The notes under the pieces are model-generated. The model saw nothing but the letters and a program-made list of their open reading frames with translations, ran no database searches and was not told the DNA's origin. 5,317 nucleotides of DNA from Actinomycetes bacterium (GTDB taxonomy: Bacteria > Actinomycetota > Actinomycetes > Actinomycetales > Cellulomonadaceae): the NCBI GenBank assembly GCA_023401045.1, contig JAEXEM010000027.1, positions 1 to 5,317 of the forward strand, read 5' to 3'. Each line of letters starts with the position of its first letter. The stretch's first letter is position 1. The position numbers and the translations under genes were made by a program. Positions 1-5,317 of the stretch are shown piece after piece.

Positions 1-467
1 ACCCCGTGCCGCTCGAGCAGCCACGAGACCACCGAGTTCGAGGTCCACATCTCTCCCGCGCCCGTCTCGTCCCGCCCCCAGGTGAGCGCCGGGACCGCGG
101 CGAGGTCGTCGAGCACGCCGGCGGGCAGCGTGAGGTCGGGCCCCGCGTGCAGGACGTGCCGCGGCGGTGCGGGCGCGTCGACGACACGTAGCTCGTACCG
201 GAACAGCGGGGACCACCCGAGGAGCCGTGACCCCACCGGCCCGGTGAGCACGACGTGCCGCGGTCCTGCCGACCTGCCCCACGTCGGCGCCATGTCGACG
301 CTGCGGACGGCACCGTCCACCTCGACCTCGAGCACCGCGTGGACGAGCCGCTGCGGTGCACGGCGCTCGCGCGCCGCGACGAGGTGCTCCCACCAGGCGC
401 TCGTGCGGCGCGCGACGTGCCCTCCGGCCCCGACCGCCGCCCACCTCACCCGCGCCACCGCGTCCAC
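1..467 (-). CDS. Conserved actinobacterial protein of unknown function (partial, C-terminus off the left edge)
   Basis: Translating the minus strand gives an uninterrupted frame with strong G/C third-position bias. It reads RVDAVARVRWAAVGAGGH, then TSAWWEHLVAARER, VDMAPTWG, GSRLLGWSPLFRYELRV and finally TWGRDETGAGEMWTSNS, with SVVSWLLERHG at the window edge. From memory, the GRDE..G.GEMW.SNS..SWLL ending belongs to a widespread actinobacterial family without assigned function. I see no signal peptide, membrane segment or catalytic motif. The start is uncertain. I chose GTG at 467 because coding bias weakens upstream and a TGGGAT box lies 6 nt before it, the leaderless spacing also seen at 2859. 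A GTG at 569 would add 34 Arg/Pro-rich residues; its GGAGG is only 1 nt away, too close for a ribosome site. The frame stays open back to a stop at 689-687. The gene diverges from the DUF2332 gene. Confidence 0.78.
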   Translation of the reverse strand, partial: MDAVARVRWAAVGAGGHVARRTSAWWEHLVAARERRAPQRLVHAVLEVEVDGAVRSVDMAPTWGRSAGPRHVVLTGPVGSRLLGWSPLFRYELRVVDAPAPPRHVLHAGPDLTLPAGVLDDLAAVPALTWGRDETGAGEMWTSNSVVSWLLERHG

Positions 468-657
468 CCGCCCATCCCACCGCAGCGGAGGGTCGGCGGC
501 GCTCCGGCTCGCGGGCGGCCCGGGACGTCGGCGTGCGGCGCGCTGCCGGGTGCCCGCCTGCTGGGACACGCCTCCGACGACCCCGGGCTCAGCTCTCTCA
601 TCGCGCCCATGACGCGGCCCAGCCCGGCCTCGACCGACCGACCGCCCACCGCTCGGA

Positions 658-693
658 CACCTGACGGAGGGAGGCTGGTCGTGACGTCAGGTG
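658..693. repeat. Perfect 9-bp inverted repeat in the divergent control region (candidate operator)
   Basis: CACCTGACG at 658-666 and CGTCAGGTG at 685-693 are exact reverse complements separated by 18 bp. The right arm overlaps an 8-bp palindrome, TGACGTCA, at 682-689. The repeat covers the likely -35 region of the DUF2332 gene and lies between the two divergent genes. That position suits a dimeric or paired-dimer repressor site. A transcribed hairpin is possible but less natural with an 18-nt loop. No regulator is encoded in the window. Confidence 0.45.
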
Positions 694-708
694 CCGGGCA
701 GGCATCCT
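680..708 (+). promoter_or_regulatory. Candidate promoter for the DUF2332 gene
   Basis: A -35-like CGTGAC at 680-685 and a -10-like CATCCT at 703-708 are 17 bp apart. The -10 ends 6 nt before the ATG at 715, so transcription would begin at or next to the start codon. No Shine-Dalgarno sequence lies in the preceding 20 nt, which supports a leaderless message. The -10 match is only partial. Confidence 0.35.
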
Positions 709-714
709 GTGCCG

Positions 715-1692
715 ATGGACCCGACGATCCACCTCGCGGCCGCCCCCGTCGCGGACGCGTACCGCGCGTTCGCCGAGCGTGAGGCGCGCGGCGCGTCCCC
801 GACGTTCGAGGCGTGGGCGCTCGGGGTCGCCGCCGACCCGGTCGTCGCCGAGCGGCTGGCCGGCCTGCCGCGGGGCAAGCGGCAGCCGAACCTCGTGTTC
901 GCGGCGGCCCGGTGGCACGGTGCGAGCGGCGACTACGCGGCGTTCCGCTCGACGCTGCTCGACCGCTGGCCGGAGGTCCGCGAGACGGTCCTCACCCGCG
1001 CGACGCAGACGAACGAGGCCGGGCGGTGCGCCGTGCTCCTGCCGTTCCTCGCCGCGCTGCCGCAGCCGCTCGCCCTGCTCGAGGTGGGTGCCTCGGCGGG
1101 GCTGTGCCTGCTCCCCGACCGGTACTCCTACCGGTACGACGACGGCACCACCCTCGACCCCGTGGACGGGCCGTCGCCTGTCGTGCTGCCGTGCGAGGTC
1201 GGGCCGGGCGTCGCCGTACCGACCCGGATGCCCGACGTCGTGTGGCGCACCGGCATCGACCTCGCGCCCGTCGACGTGCAGGACGACGACGCCCGCGCCT
1301 GGCTCGAGACCCTCGTGTGGCCCGAGCACGACGACCGCCGAACCTGGCTGCGCGCCGCCCTCGACGTCGCCCGCCGCGAGCGTCCGCGCGTCGTCGCCGG
1401 GGACCTGCGGGACGCGCTGCCCGCGCTCGCCGCCGAGGCGCCCGCGGACGCGACGCTCGTCGTGCTCCACAGCGCCGTGCTCGCCTACCTCGACGCGGAG
1501 TCCCGGTCGGCGTTCGTCGACACGGTCACCGCGCTGCCCGGGCACTGGGTGAGCAACGAGGGCGCACTCGTCCTGCCGAGCACCGCGCACCTGGCCCAGC
1601 GGGCCGGGCGGCGCTTCGTCGTGGCGGTCGACGGGGTGCCGCGGGCGTGGGCGGACCCGCACGGCCGGTCGGTCGCCGGGCTCACCGGCTGA
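715..1692 (+). CDS. DUF2332 family protein
   Basis: This 325-residue protein matches the DUF2332 pattern as I remember it: TQTNEAGR (97-104), LLEVGASAGLCLLPDRYSYRY (121-141), RTGIDLAPVDV (178-188), a VWPE element (201-204), DLRDALP (230-236), HSAVLAYL (252-259) and a C-terminal HGRSVAGL. The length is normal for the family and the frame is intact. The E-x-G-x-x-x-G stretch at 123-129 resembles motif I of SAM-dependent methyltransferases, so a Rossmann-like fold is plausible. No reaction is established for the family that I know of, and methyl transfer is only a guess. The protein appears cytoplasmic, with no signal peptide or membrane helix. ATG at 715 is preferred over the in-frame GTG at 691 because 691 lies inside the inverted repeat. 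The gene looks monocistronic: it diverges from the left-edge gene and is followed by a 158-bp spacer. Confidence 0.85.
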   Translation: MDPTIHLAAAPVADAYRAFAEREARGASPTFEAWALGVAADPVVAERLAGLPRGKRQPNLVFAAARWHGASGDYAAFRSTLLDRWPEVRETVLTRATQTNEAGRCAVLLPFLAALPQPLALLEVGASAGLCLLPDRYSYRYDDGTTLDPVDGPSPVVLPCEVGPGVAVPTRMPDVVWRTGIDLAPVDVQDDDARAWLETLVWPEHDDRRTWLRAALDVARRERPRVVAGDLRDALPALAAEAPADATLVVLHSAVLAYLDAESRSAFVDTVTALPGHWVSNEGALVLPSTAHLAQRAGRRFVVAVDGVPRAWADPHGRSVAGLTG

Positions 1693-1725
1693 GGCGCTGC
1701 CCGCGTACCAGCGCGTGCCTCCCCT

Positions 1726-1770
1726 TGCCCCGAGTGGCTGCCCACCAAGCAGTGGACATCGGTCGGGGCA
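1726..1770. repeat. 8-bp inverted repeat enclosing alternative small stems, downstream of the DUF2332 gene
   Basis: TGCCCCGA (1726-1733) and TCGGGGCA (1763-1770) are perfect reverse complements with 29 bp between them. Inside are short competing pairings: GTGG 1734-1737 with CCAC 1742-1745, CCAC 1742-1745 with GTGG 1752-1755, and CTGC 1738-1741 with GCAG 1749-1752. It lies 34 bp past the DUF2332 stop and could help end that transcript. There is no T-run after it, so it is not a classical intrinsic terminator, and chance pairing in GC-rich DNA is possible. Confidence 0.3.
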
Positions 1771-1792
1771 CGGGGCGTCTGGCGCCCGGCGT

Positions 1793-1821
1793 CGCTAGTG
1801 TCAGGGGCAGCAGCTAGCGTC
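1793..1821 (+). promoter_or_regulatory. Tandem CTAG-containing repeat, candidate promoter or operator of the two-gene unit
   Basis: GCTAGTGTC (1794-1802) recurs as GCTAGCGTC (1813-1821), with one mismatch and a 19-bp period. CGCTAG (1793-1798) and CTAGCG (1814-1819) also form a perfect inverted pair. Both copies contain a TANNNT -10-like hexamer, TAGTGT at 1796 and TAGCGT at 1815. The second would start transcription about 24 nt before the GTG at 1851 and leave room for the ribosome site at 1834. No good -35 is visible for either. Confidence 0.35.
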
Positions 1822-1833
1822 GGTCCACCATCG

Positions 1834-1840
1834 AGGAAGG
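1834..1840 (+). promoter_or_regulatory. Ribosome binding site AGGAAGG
   Basis: AGGAAGG ends 10 nt before the GTG at 1851 and is the clearest plus-strand Shine-Dalgarno site in the window. It supports GTG 1851 over the in-frame ATG at 1875, which has no such sequence ahead of it. Confidence 0.6.
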
Positions 1841-1850
1841 ACGTGGCACC

Positions 1851-2036
1851 GTGGCTCCGGTCGTCGTCAACCGCATGACCCTCGCCGAGGCGCGCGAACG
1901 CCGCGACGAGATCGTCCGTCTCGTCGGTGGGGACGAGGAGACGTTCCGGACTCGCGCGGCCGAGTACCGTCTCTCCGCCGAGGAGCTCGCACTCTTCGAC
2001 GAGCTCGAGAACCTCGACTTCCTCATCGTTGAGTGA
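1851..2036 (+). CDS. Small acidic conserved protein, first gene of a coupled pair
   Basis: This is a 61-residue protein rich in Glu, Asp and Arg. After a short N-terminal strand (VVVN) it reads as mostly helical: TLAEARERRDEIVRLV, then GDEETFRTRAAEYRLSAEEL, then ALFDELENLDFLI. I recall short bacterial proteins of this pattern but know no assigned function. Codons show normal high-GC third positions, so it is a real gene. Its TGA overlaps the GTG of the next gene by 4 bp (GTGA, 2033-2036), which implies translational coupling and joint function with that protein. A small charged protein coupled to a larger one recalls an antitoxin, chaperone or adaptor arrangement, but no known toxin-antitoxin family is visible and I do not claim one. 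With its partner broken, this gene may no longer have its original role. Confidence 0.7.
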   Translation: MAPVVVNRMTLAEARERRDEIVRLVGGDEETFRTRAAEYRLSAEELALFDELENLDFLIVE

Positions 2037-2757
2037 CGGACGACGGCCTGGTCGACCAGGCGCGTAGGTTCGCGACTGAGATCTCCCAGACCGTGCATGC
2101 CCTCGTGCCGGGCTGCGCCGCTCCCTTCACCGCCGAGGCCTTGGGCAGTCGCTTCACGGTCGAGCAGTCTCCTGCGACCGGCATCCCGCTCCGAGTGGGT
2201 GGGCGACCGCTGCTGACGCTCAAGATCGTCTTCCGATGCGTCTCCGACTCCTCGGGCACCTACCTGGCGGTCGAGAGCTCGAGCTTCATGGTCTTCGAGG
2301 GCCGCGGGCCGCGGGAGAGCCGCTGTTCAGGTACGACTACCTGCGCTCGCCGGGCTCGCAGATCCCGGGCGCGCACCTGCAGGTACATGCCCACCGCGAC
2401 GCGACGACCTACGTCATGACACAAGCGGGCACCTCGACGCCCCGAGGCAGGCGCCGGGCAGGGAGCACCGCCGTTCCTCGGCTCGCCGAGCTGCACTTCC
2501 CGCTCGGCGCCCCCGCTTCCGCCCGTGCCTGGAGGACCTGCTGGAGATGCTCGTCTCGGAGCTCGGCGTGGACTCGACCCCAGAAGGTCGTCAGTCGCTC
2601 CGCGAGGGACGAGAGCGGTGGCGTCGCCAGCAGGTGCGCGCCGTCGTCCGCGACTGCACCGGATGAGGCCGTCGCCATCCTCGGCGAGCTCGGGTACCGC
2701 GTGACACCACCCGTGCCTCCGGCGACTGCCAACGTCGAGCGCCTGCGCGCGCTCTAG
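2033..2757 (+). pseudogene. Frameshifted conserved protein of unknown function (about 240 residues if repaired)
   Basis: Coding signal continues for 725 bp but changes frame three times. Segment one starts at GTG 2033 (MTDDGLVDQARRFATEISQ; then FTVEQSPATGIPLRVGGRP, GTYLAVESSSFMVFEG). Near 2300-2316 it shifts as if one base were lost. Segment two reads GEPLFRYDYLRSPGSQIPG, AHLQVHAHRDATTYVMTQAG and RLAELHFPLG. At about 2505-2510 another one-base loss leads to segment three, RFRPCLEDLLEMLVSELGVD then EGRERWRRQQVRAVVRDC, which ends at TGA 2663-2665. Near 2655-2659 one extra base restores frame two, giving PDEAVAILGELGYRV and a C-terminus at TAG 2755-2757. The segments join into one sensible soluble protein. 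As written, translation from 2033 gives a 128-residue product with a nonsense tail ending at 2419. Coupling to the 61-residue gene is intact. GC is lower than in the neighbours (about 63-67% in sampled lines against about 80% in a sampled nucleoside hydrolase line). Real decay and assembly error both remain possible. Confidence 0.72.
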
Positions 2758-2779
2758 CGACGACGGACCACCGACCGCT

Positions 2780-2796
2780 CGCCCTAGACCCGGGCG
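2780..2796 (+). terminator. Weak hairpin after the frameshifted gene
   Basis: CGCCC (2780-2784) can pair with GGGCG (2792-2796) across a 7-nt loop, 23 bp past the TAG at 2757. No T-run follows and the stem is only 5 bp, so termination here is a weak suggestion. The rest of the 101-bp gap holds only the promoter of the next gene. Confidence 0.15.
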
Positions 2797-2846
2797 GCCG
2801 CCACGAGGTGCGCCGACAGGCCCAGGTGGCACCACGTCCGCGCGCC

Positions 2847-2852
2847 TAGGCT
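2847..2852 (+). promoter_or_regulatory. -10 box TAGGCT of a leaderless promoter
   Basis: TAGGCT fits the actinobacterial TANNNT -10 consensus and sits exactly 6 nt before the ATG at 2859, so the transcript would begin at the start codon. No Shine-Dalgarno sequence is present between the box and the ATG. No convincing -35 is seen 17-18 bp upstream. The arrangement fixes the start codon and shows that this gene is transcribed separately from the broken gene before it. Confidence 0.55.
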
Positions 2853-2858
2853 CCCCGC

Positions 2859-3890
2859 ATGGCGACCGTCCCACCCGTCCTCACCAGCCACGACGTCCCG
2901 AGCTGGCGGCTGGGTGAGCACCCCTGGCTCGGTGACGCGCCGCCCGCACCCGCCGCCGCGCGGGTCATCGTCGACAACGACTTCGCCGGCGACCCGGACG
3001 ACCTGTTCCAGCTCGTCCACCACGTGCTGTCCCCGTCGGTGGAGATCCCGCTCGTCGTGTCCTCGCAGCTGCGGCACGACCACGACGGTGCGTCCGCGAC
3101 GAGCGCCGCCGACGGCACCCGCGTCGTCGCGGACCTGTTCGCGCGCATGGGCCTCACGTCCACCGACGTCGTCGTGGCGGGCGCCGAGGAGTCGCTGCCC
3201 GACCACGCGACGCCGCGGCTGTCGGAGGCGACGGAGCGGATCGTCGCCGAGGCGCTGCGCGACGACCCGCGCCCGCTGTTCTACGCCGCGGGCGGCGGTC
3301 TGACGGACCTGGCGTCGGCGTACCTCGCGCACCCGGAGATCGCCGGGCGGCTCGTCGTCGTGTGGATCGGCGGGTTCGAGCACACGCCCGTGCCGTGGCT
3401 CGGCACACCCGGGTCGGTCGACGAGGAGTACAACCTCTCGATCGACGTGCGGGCCGCGCAGGTCGTCTTCGACGCCCCCTGCCTCGAGCTCTGGCAGGTG
3501 CCGCGCAGCACCTACGCGACGTGCGTCATGTCGGACGCGGAGCTGCGCACGCGCGTGCGGGCCGCCGGGCCCCTGGGCCGTCACCTCGACGACGAGCTGC
3601 GTGCCGAGATGGCGCGGCACGCGAACCAGTCACGGCCGCCGACCGAGGCGTACGTGCTCGGCGACTCCCCGCTCGTGCTGCTCACGGCGCTGCACACCTA
3701 CTGGTCCGGCGACGCGTCGTCCTGCCGGTTCGTGCGACGCGCCAAGCCCGGCCTCACGCGCGCGGGGCGCTACGTCGAGTGCCCCGTGGGCACGCCGATG
3801 CGCGAGTACACCGGGGTCGACGTGCGGCTCATGCACGAGGACCTCGTCGCGAAGCTCTCGCTGTTCGAGGCGTGGCGGGCGGGCGGCTAG
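2859..3890 (+). CDS. Nucleoside hydrolase family protein (inosine/uridine-preferring hydrolase-like)
   Basis: This 343-residue protein probably cleaves the N-glycosidic bond of a ribonucleoside, releasing base and ribose for salvage in the cytoplasm. The Ca2+-binding N-terminal signature appears as VIVDNDFAGDPDDLFQL (36-52), a variant of the canonical DTDPGxDD. Other family landmarks are AAGGGLTDLASAY (143-155, matching the GPLTNLA element), VVWIGG (167-172), EEYNLSIDVRAAQVVFD (189-205, the E.N...D..AA ribose-side motif) and GDSPLVLLTAL (268-278), whose D269 occupies the place of the late metal-binding Asp. Length is within the family range, slightly long through an N-terminal extension of about 35 residues. 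There is no signal peptide. From memory, the DNDF.GDPD form marks a divergent branch, so substrate preference cannot be assigned. The ATG is fixed by the TAGGCT box. The gene stands alone and converges on the ABC operon. Confidence 0.85.
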   Translation: MATVPPVLTSHDVPSWRLGEHPWLGDAPPAPAAARVIVDNDFAGDPDDLFQLVHHVLSPSVEIPLVVSSQLRHDHDGASATSAADGTRVVADLFARMGLTSTDVVVAGAEESLPDHATPRLSEATERIVAEALRDDPRPLFYAAGGGLTDLASAYLAHPEIAGRLVVVWIGGFEHTPVPWLGTPGSVDEEYNLSIDVRAAQVVFDAPCLELWQVPRSTYATCVMSDAELRTRVRAAGPLGRHLDDELRAEMARHANQSRPPTEAYVLGDSPLVLLTALHTYWSGDASSCRFVRRAKPGLTRAGRYVECPVGTPMREYTGVDVRLMHEDLVAKLSLFEAWRAGG

Positions 3891-3893
3891 GTG

Positions 3894-4583
3894 TCACACC
3901 GCCGCACGCTCCTGCTCGAGCCGCCCGTCGACCATGCGGGCGGTGGCGTCCACCGACCCCAGGGTCGACGCGTCGTGCGACACGAGCAGCGTCGCCGCGC
4001 CGAGCTCACGGGCCAGGCGGGTGATGAGCTCGACCACCTGCGTACCGCGCTCGTGGTCGAGCGCCGATGTCGGCTCGTCGACGAGCAGCACGTCCGGCCG
4101 GCCGACGAGCGCCCGCGCGATCGCGACCCGCTGCCGCTGCCCGCCGGACAGCTGCCCGGGGCGCCGGTGCGCGTGGTCGGCGAGCCCGACGGACGCCAGC
4201 AGGTCCAGTGCCTCGTCGCGGACGCTCGCCGGGCGTGCCCCACGCAGGTGCGCGTGCAGCTCGACCTGCTCGAGGGCGGTGAGCGACGCGAGCAGCTGCG
4301 GGCTCTGGAACACCAGGCCGACCCGTTCCAGGCGCAGGCGCGTCGCCTGCGCCGACGTCGTCCGCGGCGTGAGGACGACGTCCTCGCCGATCGCGACGTG
4401 GCCCGTCGACGGCGGTGTGAGACCCGCGGCCACCGCCAGCAGGCTGGACTTGCCGGCGCCGGACGGTCCGAGCAGGGCGGTCGTCGTGCCCGCGGCCACG
4501 TGCAGCGTGACGTCGTCGACGGCCGTGAGGACGCCGTCGCCGTCGGGGTAGGTCAGGGTGATCGAGTCGAGGTGCAGGTCCAC
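3894..4583 (-). CDS. ABC transporter ATP-binding protein (MacB/LolD type)
   Basis: This 229-residue ATPase energises the neighbouring FtsX-like permease at the inner face of the membrane. All nucleotide-binding elements are intact: Walker A GPSGAGKSS (39-47), Q-loop Q93 in VFQSPQLL, signature LSGGQRQR (145-152), Walker B VLLVDEPTSALD (165-176) with E170, and H-loop H203 in VSHD. The size and the FtsX partner place it in the MacB/LolD/FtsE-like group, which moves lipoproteins, peptides or drugs by mechanotransmission; substrate cannot be told. The GTG at 4583 is supported by GGAGAG 4 nt upstream. It lies 41 nt after the permease stop, so the two genes are one operon transcribed leftward. Its TGA (3896-3894) faces the nucleoside hydrolase TAG across 3 bp. 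Confidence 0.93.
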   Translation of the reverse strand: MDLHLDSITLTYPDGDGVLTAVDDVTLHVAAGTTTALLGPSGAGKSSLLAVAAGLTPPSTGHVAIGEDVVLTPRTTSAQATRLRLERVGLVFQSPQLLASLTALEQVELHAHLRGARPASVRDEALDLLASVGLADHAHRRPGQLSGGQRQRVAIARALVGRPDVLLVDEPTSALDHERGTQVVELITRLARELGAATLLVSHDASTLGSVDATARMVDGRLEQERAAV

Positions 4584-4587
4584 GGTG

Positions 4588-4593
4588 CTCTCC
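4588..4593 (-). promoter_or_regulatory. Ribosome binding site GGAGAG of the ATPase gene
   Basis: Read on the minus strand, GGAGAG ends 4 nt before the GTG at 4583, within a wider GGACGGAGAG stretch. It supports that GTG as the start and independent ribosome entry after the permease gene. Confidence 0.5.
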
Positions 4594-4624
4594 GTCCGGG
4601 TCGAGGGGTGCTGGGGTGGGCAGG

Positions 4625-5317
4625 TCAGCGCGCGGCGAGCGCCGCGTGGGGGTCGGTGCGGGTGAGGCGCGCGACCGCGGCCGTGGCGCCGAGCAGGCCC
4701 AGCAGCACGATGAGCGCGGTCGGCGCGAGGATCGTCGCGGGAGAGACGAGCACCGGCACCGCACCGGCGAGCGCCGTGCCCGCGGCCGCGGCGACGCCCG
4801 CACCGGCGGCGGCCGCCACGACCAGGACGAGCGCTGCCTGGCCGAGCGCGTCACGCAGCAGGTACCCGGTCGACGCACCGAGCGCCTTGAGCACCGCGAC
4901 GTCGCCCTGCCGGCTCATCGTCCAGACCGTGAAGAACGCGCCGACGACGAGTGCGGAGATCACCACGAGGAACGCCTGCATGGTGGTGAGCGACAGGTTC
5001 TCCGCGGTGAACGACGCGACCGCGGAGCGTGCCTCCGTGGTCGTCACGGTCGTCGTGCCGGTCGCGGCATCGCCCGCCGCGACGTCCGCGCCGTCGTCGG
5101 TCGTCAGGGCGACGACCGTGGCGACCGGGCCGGCGTCGCCGCCGCCGCGCGCGCCGACGCGCTGCCAGTCGGCGAGAGCGGTCCACACCACCGGGGTGTG
5201 GGACAGCTGGGCGTCGTCCGCGACGACCCGGGCGACCGTGAGGTCCTCACCGTCGAGCGCGACGGTGTCCCCCGCGGCGACGTCGAGCTCCTGCGCACCA
5301 CGCTCCGTGAGCACCAC
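4625..5317 (-). CDS. FtsX-like permease of an ABC transporter (partial, N-terminus off the right edge)
   Basis: This is the C-terminal 230 residues of the membrane subunit that pairs with the ATPase downstream. The first part is extracytoplasmic and includes GAQELDVAAGDTVAL and LSHTPVVWTALADWQRV, typical of the domain between helices 1 and 2 in MacB-like permeases. An Ala/Thr-rich stretch (about 75-95) leads into three membrane segments at roughly 112-134, 156-186 and 190-217. The cytoplasmic loop after the first, MSRQGDVAVLKALGAS (134-149), is the FtsX hallmark that contacts the ATPase. The tail RLTRTDPHAALAAR also fits the family ending. The GTG at the very edge (5317) is an in-frame valine and should not be read as the start; at least one N-terminal helix is missing. 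No frameshift is seen. Confidence 0.9.
   Translation of the reverse strand: MVLTERGAQELDVAAGDTVALDGEDLTVARVVADDAQLSHTPVVWTALADWQRVGARGGGDAGPVATVVALTTDDGADVAAGDAATGTTTVTTTEARSAVASFTAENLSLTTMQAFLVVISALVVGAFFTVWTMSRQGDVAVLKALGASTGYLLRDALGQAALVLVVAAAAGAGVAAAAGTALAGAVPVLVSPATILAPTALIVLLGLLGATAAVARLTRTDPHAALAAR

Noticed and set aside
1..66. Apparent frameshift near the end of the left-edge gene
   Set aside because: A first reading seemed to lose frame around 60. Careful recounting showed a continuous frame through GRDETGAGEMWTSNS.
82..782. Overlapping plus-strand frames at the left end (82-612, 255-782, 356-664)
   Set aside because: All give Arg/Pro/Thr/Ser-rich nonsense-like protein. The minus strand of the same DNA encodes a coherent conserved protein.
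598..1662. Minus-strand open frame of 354 codons opposite the DUF2332 gene
   Set aside because: Its translation is Arg/Gly/His-rich with no recognisable motif, and it mirrors the codon bias of the real gene on the other strand. It also crosses the divergent promoter region.
2300..2665. Programmed ribosomal frameshifting in the broken gene
   Set aside because: Three shifts in two directions would be needed, and no slippery heptamer with a following stem is seen at the break points.
1851..2757. Calling the coupled pair a toxin-antitoxin system
   Set aside because: The gene order and sizes are suggestive, but no toxin or antitoxin family motif is recognisable, so it is kept as unknown.
2784..3620. 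Minus-strand open frame of 278 codons opposite the nucleoside hydrolase
   Set aside because: Low-complexity Arg/Val/Gly composition without motifs, lying exactly opposite a gene with clear family signatures.
3601..4551. Long plus-strand frame of 316 codons across the convergent junction
   Set aside because: It is an antisense or out-of-frame shadow of two well-supported genes and its product is Ser/Arg/Thr-rich without domains.

Overview
The window is very GC-rich, codon third positions are almost all G or C, and several genes appear to lack a leader. This points to a high-GC actinobacterium. A Cellulomonas-like member of the Micrococcales would fit the style, but that is an impression and not a database result. 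I see no rRNA, tRNA, CRISPR array, insertion sequence or phage gene.

Layout, left to right. (1) A conserved protein of unknown function on the minus strand runs off the left edge (1 to about 467). (2) A divergent control region (468-714) carries a perfect 9-bp inverted repeat. (3) A plus-strand DUF2332-family protein follows (715-1692). (4) A 158-bp spacer (1693-1850) holds a hairpin-capable repeat and a tandem CTAG-containing repeat. (5) A two-gene plus-strand unit comes next: a 61-residue acidic protein (1851-2036) whose stop overlaps by 4 bp the start of a protein of about 240 residues (2033-2757). The second gene is broken by three separate single-base shifts. (6) A plus-strand nucleoside-hydrolase-family protein (2859-3890) has a clear leaderless-type -10 box. 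(7) A minus-strand ABC export or lipoprotein-release type system enters from the right: an FtsX-like permease (partial, 4625-5317) followed by its ATPase (3894-4583). Its end meets the nucleoside hydrolase tail-to-tail with only 3 bp between the stop codons.

How the genes relate. The permease and ATPase clearly form one operon and one membrane machine. The small 61-residue gene and its broken partner were a translationally coupled pair. The remaining genes look like independent single-gene units with their own promoters, and nothing ties them into one pathway. I do not see a convincing new multi-gene system. The most useful points are the triple-shifted gene, the inverted repeat in front of the DUF2332 gene, and the left-edge gene, which is easily missed because it has no stop codon inside the window.
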